Below, piece after piece: positions 46,419 through 57,394 of a stretch of DNA of 59,080 bases (its first letter is position 1; each line of letters starts with the position of its first letter). Made by a program: the position numbers and the translations under genes. The notes beneath the pieces were generated by a model. That model saw only the letters and a list, made by a program, of their open reading frames with translations, had not been told where the DNA came from and searched no databases. Source of the DNA: Stenocarpella maydis (taxonomy: Eukaryota; Ascomycota; Sordariomycetes; Diaporthales; Diaporthaceae); contig NQMI01000204.1 of NCBI GenBank assembly GCA_002270565.1, forward strand, positions 1 through 59,080, read 5' to 3'.

Positions 46419-48628
46419 TCACGAGCCGATCCGCCCCTTGCGGCCCGCGGGTGCGCTCACGTCCCTCCTGTCGCCCCTCGCGCCCCTTATCATGCCCTTG
46501 TACGGTGTTGCCGTGCCTTCATTCCCGCTCTTAGCTCGCCCCCGGCGCTCTCGGATCTTTGCCAGGGCCTGCTCTCTCGTCATCGTGGGGGTCAGGGCTG
46601 GGTTGTTGACGTCCCAGCTCGGTATCGCATTGTCGTCTACCTTGCCACGGGAAGGGGTTCTCTGCAAGGCGAGCAGCTTCTTGGCCATGCTTGGGTCCGA
46701 GTTTTCCTCACGCAGAGGGACGGATGTGGTCGTAGTAGTTGTATAGAAAGACTGCGCGGTGAGTGGGCGTGAGTCGTAAGATGTCTTGAAGCTGGATGCA
46801 ACCGTCGAAATCTCGACGTTGGGATCTTGTGGGCCGAGGGGCAAGCGATGGGGTTGTGGTTGACGAGCCTCGGCTTGCGCGGTGGTTCCAAATCGTTGAA
46901 GGGCGCCGAGGGCGGTCTCCTTGGCCTGCTCAGAAGTGGGGCCTGGCGTGGTTGGTATAGCAGGAACTTTGAACTGCGACGGCTGTTGCTGGTGGTGCGG
47001 TGCGTCCAGGAGAGACACAAGGGATGCCCGCTCCTGCCCCATGATCGCGAACGATGGTGGCTCAACAGACGGGGTGCGCGAGTACCGCTCAGGCACCGTG
47101 CCTTTCTCGACGTGTGTTGGTGCGTCTTCCATAGGCTTGTCATCAGCTTCCGTCCCCGCCAACATGATCTGGCCTCCCTTCTGCTCCTTGGCCCTCTCCA
47201 TGGCGTCAGCCTCCTCCATGCTCACGGTGCGGAAGGTGCCTAGGTCAGGCAGGAAGATGGTCGCTCTCCGATCCCCGCTCTCGCCGCTCTGGCCGGTCTT
47301 CTTCTTCGTTGGCTGCTGCACGGCATGAGCAGATGTCTCACTTGGCGGAGGGATAGCAGTCGCTTTCTCACTAAGAATCATGAGGTCCGACGGGTCGGCC
47401 AGGGGTGGCAGAGGCTCGGCGGCAGCTCGCTTCTGCCGCTTTGGAGAGAGCAAGCCCATCATGCTGGACCGTGGCCGCTTCTTCATGCAAGAGCACGCGC
47501 GCAGGCTGCATTCGGCTTCCAGGTACTCGACCTGGTCTGCAGCGCGGTCGGCGCGCTGCTTCTCCCATTGCCACATGCGTGTGAGCTCCTCAATCTCCAT
47601 CTCGCTGGCGGCGGAGGATTTGACGTCGACCAGGGAGAGCGATACTGCACGGGAGTCATTGGACTTGCGCGGGCTCGCAAACTCGTCGTCCTCGTCGTCC
47701 TGGCTAGCCGGCGGCAGCGGGAGTCTGCCCTCGGATGCGATCCTCGCCACATCCTCTTCTGTCTTGGCCAGTGTCTTGAAAGCGTCACGCTCCTGCTCGA
47801 CCAACTTGACACGCTCGAGGGCCTGGTCCAGCTCGGAGCGGATCTTTTCGAGCTGTTCCTGCAGGCCGACCTGATGATATCTGGCCTGGAAGGCCTCCTG
47901 CTCGCGGGCGGAGCTGCGCTCCTTCTCCCTCTTGAGAGACGCTTCTGCAGATCTCTGGGCAGCGCGGGCGGCATTGAGCTGTTCCTGCAGGTCGACGATG
48001 GCGGACTGGCTCTTGAATGTCTCCTTCCGCATGCGCCGTACCTCCTTCTCCCACAGTGCTTGTGTGTGGGCGTGCGTCTCCTTGGTGCGACCATAATTCT
48101 CCTGTGGTAAGGTTGCGCTCGTCAGCCACCGCGCGTCTGCGCCAGTCGGGCGAGTGCAATGCTGCCCTGACTTACCATGACTGCCTCCAGCCTCTCTCCG
48201 ACCTTCCTTTCTCTGTTCCTTCCCTCCTCGATCTCCTTGTTCAGGGCGCGCACTTCATCCTTGTACCTGTGCACGTCATCCCTGTACTTGCGCACCTCGG
48301 CCTCTGCCTCCTCGCGGCCGAGGACGGCGCGCTTCAGGGCAGCATCGGCGCTCTTGCGCTCGAGGTGTTTGTTCTGTGAGGCGAGAGTGTTGAACTGGTT
48401 GATCTTATCACTGACCGAACTGTCGCGCGAGTGGCCCCTGTTGCCAGGGGAGCCGAGGCTGCTGATAGAAAGTCGGTGTTCTGAGCCGACGTGCACGTTG
48501 AGTCGCTCCGAGGAGACGGGGTCGAAGGGCGCCATGGCATCTGCTGCAAAGATGGAGGCTCGTTTGGACGGTGAGGGTGTGGTGGGTGCGGGTGTGGAAG
48601 AGCCGTCGCGGGTGGACGGACGCTCCAT
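46419..48628 (-). CDS. Cut12-like spindle pole body-associated protein
   Basis: Exons, complement of 48176-48628 and 46419-48101, give 711 residues. The N-terminus is Ser/Pro-rich. Long coiled coils run from about 75 to 260 (KHLERKSADAALKRAVLGRE, ENYGRTKETHAHTQALWEKE) and continue through FQARYHQVGLQEQLEKIRSE and VKLVEQERDAFKTLAKTEED. The motif LPLPPASQDDEDDEFASPRK and the EIEELTRMWQWEKQRADRAA helix are typical of the fungal Cut12 family. Basic KKRPRSS and SPKRQKR segments follow, then a disordered tail with several SP/TP sites ending in RERRGRAKSG. In fission yeast Cut12 promotes spindle formation and mitotic entry at the spindle pole body; I infer the same site here. No truncation seen. Confidence 0.82.
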
Positions 48629-49420
48629 GATATATGCGTTGTGCTACAGGAGACCTTGTAGCAAGTTCGCAGCAGTGAAGGTGATGAGGCTGTGAATTGA
48701 CGCCAGGGCTGGTGGCATTCGCTGCCACGATAAACAAAGCAACAGCAGGAGACCACTCGAGCGTGGTCTGCGTGGGCGACCTGTGGGATGAGGTCAAGGT
48801 CCAAGGTGTCGTAGAGATGGCCGTCACGCAATCAATCGGGGTCGGGTGGCCAGCAGAGAGCTCAATGTGTTGCTGCGACTGGCTAGGTTGTACACGATAA
48901 TGGTTGTGTGTATGTGCTGGGGTTCCGTTCCAAAGGGCGAGGTGGCTTGCGATTCAGTGTGATGTGGTGATGGAACGTAATAATTTGGGGCTGGATTCCA
49001 CGCGTGTTGATCAGCCTCCAAGCTGTTGTCCCAGCAACCGTCATCTCCAGCCATTCAGGCTGGCCTGGCCATGTGCCCATGTGTGGTGGGGCCACCCTTT
49101 CTCTTGTTTTCTTTCCCTTCCTGACGCCACCCTCTACTAATAGTAGAAGGCCAATCATCTGTCGTCTATTTCTGGCAGGGGCCAAGGGATGAATGCATGC
49201 CCGGACAATTTATTTAGGCTCGGTCACGGGTTCACTGTAGGAGAACACGACGTGCTCCAAGGCTTGAATCGGTCCACGGAGCACATGCAACGTGCACATG
49301 ACAGCTGGTCTCGTCTCGTCTCCCTCAGCCCAGATCAACACCCTTCCCAAGTGCCGTCCTGACCTCCCCCGGCTCTCCCTCTTCCCGCACAACCCGTCGC
49401 CTTAAGGAGCATTCTCAATC
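48629..49420. other. intergenic, divergent promoter of the Cut12-like and MAPR-like genes
   Basis: About 790 bp between start codons. No gene, RNA or repeat recognised. Confidence 0.6.
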
Positions 49421-50317
49421 ATGGCAGCAGAACCGGACTCTGCGGTCCGCCAGCGGAGAGCTGTTGCCGAGGCAGCCGATCTACCAGTCCAAGATGGCCA
49501 CCCCTCAAGCGACGAGGGGGAAACGAAGAAGCAGAGCAACAAGAGCAAGAGGGTGGGCACGGACGAGGTCGAGTACGGGAACCCATGGGTCGACGTTCTG
49601 CGCGTGCTGTCCTTCCTGCTGTTCGTCTCGTGCGGCGCCAGCTACCTTGTCTCGGGCGGAGAGTCTTTCTTCTGGAGCATGAAGGTGCCTCCTAAGTACC
49701 TGCGCCTGGAGACATGGAAGGGCCTGATGGTGCGTATACCAACCAGCCCGTCTCGCCCTCGCTGCTCTCTGCCGCCGGGGCTAGTTGACTAACCGCAAAC
49801 TGCTTGCTCTCAGAACGGGCCCCGGTACATCACCCCCGAGGAACTCGCCCTCTACGACGGCTCCGACCCGTCCAAGCCCATCTACCTTGCCATCAACGGC
49901 TCTGTATACGACGTCACCGCCGGCTCGCGTGTCTACGGCCCCGGCGGGTCCTACCATGTCTTCGCTGGCGTCGATGCCTCCCGTGGCTTCGTCACGGGCT
50001 GCTTCGCCGAGGACCGCACTCCCGACATGCGCGGGGTCGAGGACATGCACCTTCCCCTCGACGACCCGGAGGTGGACAGCCACTGGAGCAAGGCAGAGCT
50101 CAAGAAGCTGAAGCATCAGGAGCGGCGCGAGGCCAAGAAGAAGACCTATGACGCGCTGAAGCACTGGGTGGATTTCTTCGGAAACAGCAAAAAGTACTCA
50201 TTTGTCGGCTATGTCAAGCGAGACGAGGGATGGCTCGACAAGGAGCCCAGGAAGGAGCTGTGTGAGCAGGCCAGGAAGGGCAGGAAGCCCAGGAAGATCC
50301 CCGAAGACAGGAAGTAA
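49421..50317 (+). CDS. MAPR/Dap1-like cytochrome b5-type heme-binding membrane protein
   Basis: Exons 49421-49729 and 49814-50317 give 270 residues. A charged, cytosolic-type N-terminus of about 55 residues precedes one membrane helix (VDVLRVLSFLLFVSCGASYL, about 56-78). The cytochrome b5-like domain spans roughly 105-205: YITPEELALYDGSDPSKPIY, SVYDVTAGSRVYGPGGSYHV, FAGVDASRGFVTGCF. The YGPGGxYxxFAG core with its tyrosine heme ligand is characteristic of membrane-associated progesterone receptor/Dap1 proteins, which bind heme and support cytochrome P450 and sterol metabolism. The C-terminus is Lys/Arg-rich. ER location is inferred from family behaviour. Confidence 0.9.
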
Positions 50318-51340
50318 GCTTTTGAGCCCTCAGACGTAGGGTAGGTACTTGCAAGCCCTCCCTCGGGACTGTTTATATACACGGCAGGTCATGGATATAT
50401 TATACCGGTTACACGCCCGTGTGTTGTAGCTTGCAAGGGTTTATCCATTTATCCCCGGATTTCAGCAACGACATGCGTTGTAATACGATCAGGTGTTTTG
50501 GGGGGGGGGGTTGCAGACTGTTATGACACTCATGTGTTGACTTCATGGCACTGTAGCGCCGTGCCAAGGAAATCTATGAGGCAAGTTTGCTGTAGAAACT
50601 TGTTCTTGTGGGCGGGCATATAGTGTCCACTTGGCCCGACACGACTGAGCCAGAGGATGCCTGGTCAAGCACAAGAGGATGAGATGATCCTTCGTCTCTC
50701 AATCATGTTCCTGACTGTGTCCATCTTTGAAAATTCGAGGAAGAAAAGGAAAAAGGAAACCCAAGGAAGACGGTCCTGACCGTGACCAGAAAATGACAAG
50801 GTAAAGTTGAAAGCCTAGGATTTGGGAAGAGCACCTTTTTCAACACTCGACATTTTGTAAGCGTCTTATCTATTACTGGCATACTAGCCCACAGGAAGCC
50901 AGTGCCAACAATATTTCTTTTATGAGATAGGACATGCAGATTAAGTATTTACACGTTCTCCAGGAGCATCCGCCCAATAGCAGTGCATGGCGGTCAACAA
51001 GTCCAGCAGGCTTTACCATCACGATAACATCAGCAGATAAGAGATCGGGCCAAGTGCCAAAGACCTCGGTTTTTTATGGAACCCGCTCTGGGCGTGGTAT
51101 CATCTTATATTTCATTCATGATGTAGCTAGTGGGAACAGAGACAAGAGAAAGTGCAAATCATCAAGATCTGTGTGTAATAATAGTACCCATAGGTATCCG
51201 TGACGCCCACCAGCCACCGAAGCTTTATGTCGGCCCACTCTCTTTGATTACCATACTAATGTGTTTTGAGAAAAAGAAATGAATCCCCGAGGCTTCCAGA
51301 GGACAAGCTACTCCTTGAGCAGTAGCGCATGGCCGTCTGC
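50318..51340. other. intergenic
   Basis: No gene supported. A G9-10 run lies near 50502. No RNA or repeat recognised. Confidence 0.5.
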
Positions 51341-51488
51341 TTACAGCAACAAGAATGCAGCAGCGACAGCAGCAAGACCGAGGCTGCTGCCGACCTTGAC
51401 CATGGAGCCTGCAGCGGTGGTCTGGCCGGGACTCGAGGGCGCGGCTGAGGAGCCGGACCCTGTGCCGGTGCCGGTGCCGGTGCCGGTG

Positions 51489-51519
<31 letters not shown>

Positions 51520-52157
51520 CAGTGCCAGTTGTGCCACCGGTGGTGGAGCCTCCGGAGGGGGCGGTGTTGGACTGCGCTTGTGCGGCGAGCGCCTTGAACT
51601 CCGTCAATGAGCGGGAGGCGTTGGCAGCGGTGCTGTAAAAAGAGGTCTATGTTAGCCTCTCGTTGGCCCTGTTGTGGAGCACCCGTAGCAGGCAGCAAAC
51701 TCACTTTTCATTGATGACCATGACCATACCGTTCTGGCAGTGCCTGGCCTGGGCGCAGTACAGCCAGATGGGCTTGGAGTCGTTGATCATGACGGTGTAG
51801 GTGGGGATCATGCCTGTATCCTTGGACGCTGCGGCGGGCTGATAGCCCGAGTGGAAGCCGGTGACGTTAGACATAACGGTGCTGATGGGAGTGCAGGGCT
51901 TGTCGAAGGTCGACTGTGTGACGGTGTGGTTGCCCGCCACAAACTGGAACTGCACCATCTCTCCCGGGTTGGCCTTGAGGTTGTCTGGCGTATAGATGAG
52001 GGAGTTGTTGGCGGAGGAGACGGTGACAACGTGGACTTTTTGTGCTGTAGCCTGCATGTTAGATGCGGCCGTGGCAGCTAGACATTTCTTTCGAGGAACC
52101 GAACATACCCGAGGCGACGCCGGCCATCAAGGCCAGAGCTGCTGTTGAGAACTGCAT
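51341..52157 (-). CDS. secreted cupredoxin with GPI-type C-terminus
   Basis: Exons, complement of 52109-52157, 51705-52044 and 51341-51632, give 226 residues. Signal peptide MQFSTAALALMAGVASA. A plastocyanin-like domain of about 120 residues follows: VHVVTVSSANNSLIYTPDNL, FQFVAGNHTVTQSTF, KPIWLYCAQARHCQNGMVMV. His in GNHTVTQS and Cys, His and Met in the last block can supply type 1 copper ligands. A Gly-Thr/Gly-Ser repeat linker (DNA at about 51466-51535 is a visible GGT/GCC-type tandem repeat) leads to a hydrophobic tail, GLAAVAAAFLLL, fitting GPI attachment. Fungal extracellular cupredoxins of this kind are cell-surface proteins of largely unknown function. Confidence 0.88.
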
Positions 52158-55100
52158 TTTGGCTATTTGAATTGCGGGCACTTGGTCGTGTTTTGGGTAG
52201 TGTGTAATGAGAGGATTGGCGAAGTCAAATTCGTCCGAGAAATTGGTATTATCAGGAGTATTACTGAGCGGCTCGCGCTGATGTCGACGGTAGGACTGGC
52301 CTAGGTGTCGGAGAATCGAATTATGTCGTAGGAAGGAAAAGAAACAGTCGTTCAAGCTTCACGCCAGGAAATGTGAATAGATTGAAGGAGCTGTAAACGA
52401 AAGGAAGAGGAAGACGGGGCGCATGAATATAAGAAAGATGCAAGAGACACACACGAGTCTCGTGAAAAATCCTCTTGGACGCACGACGATCCCCTGGTTG
52501 CTTGATCGACGCAGCCGTACCCTTGTCAGGGTATGCGGTGCCGCCACTGGCGGAGACGGGCAAAGCCAAGTCTGAAGACAACGTGAGATGAGACAAGGGC
52601 AAGGCTCGAAGGGGAGGCGTGAGAGAAGGGGGATCATGAAACGGGAGTGGTTGTTTTGGTGAGCCCCGCTCGCCCACCGAGACCAGCTTATTCGACCCTG
52701 GCGGTTACACCCAGTGTCAAGGCCTGGGCTTGTGCGCTGCGCCGAAAGTGACGGAAGATGATCAGGCGTGCAGAGGCAGCCGGCATGGCAGGCAGGGATA
52801 ACTCATCTCTGACTGACTGATCTCAGTGCAACCCGCTCCCCTGACGAGGCACGGGGGACATCTTAGCCGTCTCATGTCCCCCCCCCCTCTCACTTCCGGG
52901 GCACTCGGGACTCGACCTAGCACGCGGGAAGCTGCAGGACCCGCTCTCATTCGGCGGCAGCCTGGGCCTTAATGGCAACAAGGTTATCTCTCGGCTCTGC
53001 CATATATCGTGGCAGTCCGGGTGGGCTCCTGGCACCGGAATTGCACGTCTTCCGTGTGGCTTGTGGCCCATGGCCGCGCGGGTCCCCTCTTAGCCGTCAG
53101 CAGCCGCCGCCGCTGGAATCAGCTGCCCGTCGGGGGGACTCACAGCAGGGCAGCCCATATTCTGAGTGACGTAGGCTATGGTGAAGCCGGGATGCAAGCC
53201 TGAGGCCGCTCATATTATATTGGTCAGTTATATGGATCGGACATATCGGCAAGGCGACAAAACCGTTGTTCGCGCTCGTCTCAGGACCGACACTGCAACC
53301 ACGAGTGCCTGACAGCGGCAAAAAGATTGTTTCTCTCTTTTTTTTTTTAAAAAAAAAAAAAGAGGAAAGAAAAGAAAAGAAGAAAAGAAGAAAAAATAGG
53401 CAACTTGTGGGCATGGATGGTCTCGTTCAGGCCACTCCCTCTTCGTCGCATAGCACCGTCTGCTGTGGCGGTGGTCCAATCTCTCCGGTGGGAGGCACCG
53501 CAATCAGATCCGGCGGCAATAAGGTTGATGTGATGAGCTGAACCAGCGACCGGACGACGTTGGAGCCGCGACCTGAATTTAAGGCTGCAGCAGGGGTCGC
53601 CCCTGTCCAGCCGCCAGGAGCCGCACGGATGTGGCAGCCTGCGACAAGTCCGAGACTGCAAGCGGTTTCAACCACGCCAAGGGGGCCGACCTAAGCGACG
53701 ACTTCGGGGCAGCTCCCTGAGCCCCAAACGCCAGCACCTTTTGGCCAGCCTGACCACAGTACTGTGTAAAGCCTGGGTGCTGCCCAGCAATGAGGCTCTC
53801 CTCCTTGCGGCGCCCCCCTGACGTGCCTCTTGGTATTGTTCGTGATACATGCCAATGTAAGGCTGCCGCCCCGGAACCATGACCTGGTGCAGCATCGGCC
53901 ACGGTCCTGCCAACAGCCAAGCCTTGATGTGCAGATTGCCTCTGATCAAAGATCACCGCCAGCACTCATTCCCACGTCCTCGTGTTTTGAAACAACCTCT
54001 CCGCGTCGGGGAATTCTGCCTTCGTGGAAGGGCAAGACTGGCCCGGCATCTCAGTGCAGAGCGATGCCGTCCATTGCATGACACATCCATTCCTATTCCA
54101 TTCTACCTGTCTCCGACAGTGACACCTTGGGTGGGTGGCCAGGCCCTAAGTTGAGATGAAAGTCACAAGAGGCTAGGCTAAGGCTTGTCACCCGATGAGA
54201 CCCAACGGTGTGCAGATCAGCAAACAATTGCAACTCATTTTCACCACACTGTCAAGAAGAACACCAAGCCCCCGTGTTCTGTTTCACCACGGCCAAACTG
54301 CGACATTGTTACCGTTATCAGTCACTGAAGGCGGCGCAGAAACCACTACCATATGCGAACCATAATGTAACTGGACTATTGTGGTGTAATGCGGAGCGCA
54401 CACCGTGAATAGCTGCTCCCCTGCTTGCACGAACAAGGTTGTCGGTATGCTGCTGCTCGTGGAATCCAATCTGGACACCTTGGTCCGACAAGATGAGGCC
54501 AAACGCTGGGCTGCGCAATGGGGCAATAGCAGCCGCACGATGCTTCTTGGGCGTTAGAGCAGCTGATCGGACCTCCCTCAAGGTCGCATGATGGACGATT
54601 GGATGACTTCCTAACGACTACCAGACAACCGAACTCGGTCTCGTCGATCCAGTCCGCCCGTACCTGAGCCGATGTATCAGGCTTGGCAACCGAACTTGGC
54701 CCGAAGGTTCGGCATTGTTGCACCATGAGAGGAACCGGGGAGGGGGGCTACATGGGTTGAGATCAGCCATTCAATTCGGCCAACGGTGGCCAGGCTTGAC
54801 TTGCAGATTATGACACGTCCTTTTGCCAGCAAGAACGACGCGTTGTCTCGGATGAGCTACGTTAAAGTCGTACCTGTGTGCATCCATGCTGCCACATCTG
54901 GCATTGGGGCATGAGCGTCAGCGACGGCATGAACTAAAGTGGACCAAGCATTCTGTTGTCCGGGGCGCATACGGCTTACTATCGTGCAATCTGGGTTTCA
55001 TATCTCTCAACGTAGACATCACTTGCTGTCAAACTCGTTGCGTCTTGCCGCGGCGACAGGCTCCAAACAATCATGGGGACTGGAATTAGAGCGACGGCGG

Positions 55101-55309
55101 GAGCATCCGGGCCGCTGAATTCTGGTGGACGCGTTTGCCCTACAAGCAACGGGAAGACGTGCGCCGGCCATGCAGTCCAGGTTGGCTGGCGTGCTGAACT
55201 CGCTCCGCCCTAGGCCAGGAAGTTTGCACTTGGGCAAACGTTGCCCAGGGTGCCGTGTGAGAAACAACTGGTGGCTCTGACGATGTAAGCGCCTGGGGAT
55301 GTGAGCTGT
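52158..55309. other. long intergenic region, no supported gene
   Basis: About 3.1 kb of normal composition with many short overlapping frames in all six readings and no recognisable domain. Features seen: a C-run near 52880 and a T-run/A-run palindrome leading into a 45-base A/G-only tract at 53350-53397. The first few hundred bases include the cupredoxin promoter. Confidence 0.5.
53350..53397 (+). repeat. polypurine tract
   Basis: An uninterrupted A/G run, preceded directly by a C/T run ending in ten T, so that the junction forms an imperfect palindrome. Simple-sequence DNA; no function is claimed. Confidence 0.8.
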
Positions 55310-55830
55310 TCAGAGATCAAATAACAGCTGCGGCGCAATCTTTTCGAGATCCTCGACCTTTCAGAGGAGCGCCCAAGTCAGTTGTTGGATCCTGCTCGCA
55401 AGTTTGCTTTGCAGCGGTCGGTACTCAAGCTCACCTCCAAGAAACCGCCGTCCCTCTCGGCTGCGGCACGCGCAATAGCCTCCTTGACAAAGATATCCAT
55501 GTATTTAGCGAGGGCACTGTTTGCATCCTTGGTGATTCGCGTGCCGTGCTTCTCAAAGAACTCGTGTAGGATGCGCGTCAAGAGCTCGGGCGGGATGGTC
55601 TTTTCCGGCTCCTCTTCGTCTTCATCTTCCTCCACGTCGTCATCGACATCCATGACCTCCTCCGAGTCAAGTCGACGGCGAGGCTCTGGGGGCTCGCTAG
55701 GCTGGGCTCGCTGCTTTCCTTTGGCAGTGGCGCTGGGCTTCTTGCTGACAGCGGTGGACGCCGCTGCCTTGTTCTTGGAGCCAGGAGGGCGGCCACGAGG
55801 GGCTCCCGCTGCTGACTGCTTCGGTGGCAT
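55310..55830 (-). CDS. CENP-X/MHF2 histone-fold protein
   Basis: Exons, complement of 55435-55830 and 55310-55357, give 147 residues. The N-terminal 80 residues are basic then acidic: AT-hook-like GAPRGRPPGSKNK, then VDDDVEEDEDEEEPEK. The C-terminal histone fold reads IPPELLTRILHEFFEKHGTR, ITKDANSALAKYMDIFVKEA, and after the intron VEDLEKIAPQLLFDL, which completes the usual CENP-X end; without splicing the frame runs into an unrelated tail. Mhf2/CENP-X pairs with Mhf1/CENP-S to bind DNA in the Fanconi anaemia FANCM pathway and at the inner kinetochore. I chose MPPKQSAAGAP at 55830 over the frame's earlier ATG at 55983 because it gives the usual domain context. Confidence 0.9.
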
Positions 55831-56099
55831 TGCGCTCTGAGGGGCTTTGAGTGAGCAATAGCCGGGCTGGAGAGACCAGGTGAGGTTCGGCAGATTGTCA
55901 AAAGCGGGCTCCGTCTTTGGCGGGCTATTAATTGACGACTTCTTTTGACGCGACTCGACGCGCCGCAAGGACACACACTCCACTTCCCGAGGTCTTGGCT
56001 TCCGGAGGCTTGACCCCTAACCCTGCATTGAGCGAGGCCCTCCTCACCTCCTGCCACCCGGTTTCAAAATAGAGTGCCCCCACCCCGGGCAGCTGAACA

Positions 56100-57394
56100 C
56101 CCCCCCTATTAAACACTATATCACGACGAATTTGCAAACGGAAATTATAGTATTACACACTTAATTCTGAAGCTATTTAGACCGTTTTAAGCTGAAATTA
56201 ATGCTCAAGTTCCTCTTCACGATAGGCTGTAATCAGAAGGCTTACAGTAGCTAATTCCTCTTCCGTAACCAGCCTAGAAGGTTGCCGGCACTAAAAGGGG
56301 GTCTAATCATTCCCTATAGCTCATGCTATATTAATAAATCTCTAGTTAGGCTATCGCTTTAGTTATTAATGTTTTTAAGGCTAAAGTTCTTAATTTACTA
56401 GCTAAACACATTTATTCTTATCTTTAAGTATAGTAATTTAAGTAAATATAAGGTCTATTACTTTATAAAGCTTATTATTGTAATGATCAGAGGGTTTCCG
56501 AGTATGTTAAACCTGAAAGATTAAGAGTTTATATTCAGAGTACATTGTGAGGCGGTTGTTAAGTAATATTATTAACTAATAATGATTACTAGCTATAAGG
56601 CTATTTAATACTAGGATTGAATACTTATCTGATGAATCTGTGCTATAAAATAGCATTCAGTTTAATATGTGTGTTTCGGCAGGGTTGCAGTATGGTGCTC
56701 TGAGGCGAATTAGGATGATTGATAATGGTCTGGACAACTTTATATTGAATTAAGTTGGGCTTCTGTAAGCCCTCCTTATATACCCTCTGACACCATCTCA
56801 CCCGCGGGCACGCTGCGGTAGGCTCTGGTGTAAATTTGCAAATGCCGGAAAATTCGCCCTTCCGATACACCATCTTTAGTTCCAAGTAACCAGCTGACTA
56901 TAGCCCTAGTAATACCCAAATTAACTATATATAAGCTTTAGAAATCAAGCTATCCAATAAACTAAGTTATATACTATTTGGATAAGAAATAAGGGTAATA
57001 CAGAGGTCTGAAATTAAGGTGCAAATACAGATCAAAATAATCAACTTACAGCTACTAAACTTATCTTGCATTGCGCATACACTAGGCGTACTTAGCGAAA
57101 TTCGCCTAACTCATAAGTCTAGGGTAACTCCTTGCATAAAGTCTAGGGTAACTCCTTACATAAAGTCTAGGGTAACTCCTTGCTGAGTGGTTCCGTTTAA
57201 TACCCCTTCTGTTGAAGATATAGGCCTAATAGGCTTATAGCATTTAACCCTTACTCTAAAATGGAAATATAAGAGAGAAATATAAGTAAAGAAAAGCCCC
57301 CTTATAGAAAGAAATCTATCTACTAAAGAAATAGTGGCTAGAGGGCCCTATTAGCCCTCTTCTAACCTACTAACTCTACTAGACCTAATAGGCC
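56100..57394. repeat. AT-rich, RIP-type block, possible copia LTR
   Basis: Composition drops sharply after about 56100. A less degraded stretch at about 56640-56890 contains a TATA-like CCTTATATACCC. Because a minus-strand copia coding region begins at 57395, its 3' LTR should lie here, but I cannot define LTR ends. No intact gene. Confidence 0.5.
57115..57186 (+). repeat. three tandem copies of a 24-bp unit
   Basis: AAGTCTAGGGTAACTCCTTG plus four more bases is repeated three times in direct head-to-tail order, with one G/A difference in the second unit. It lies about 210 bp beyond the end of the copia RNase H remnant. Confidence 0.9.

Noticed and set aside
47325..48110. 261-residue plus-strand frame opposite the Cut12-like gene
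   Set aside because: Shadow of a GC-rich coding strand; the minus strand carries the recognised coiled-coil protein.
49442..49448. CGGTCCG inside the MAPR-like gene
   Set aside because: Coding-sequence occurrence of the 7-mer core only; it lacks the full 9-mer and lies outside the metabolite cluster.
53500..55300. Numerous 80-130 residue frames on both strands
   Set aside because: Overlapping in all frames, no domains and no consistent splice signals; treated as intergenic.
57061..57190. Possible CRISPR-like array
   Set aside because: The three 24-bp units are directly abutting, without spacers, in a fungal genome; it is a tandem repeat.
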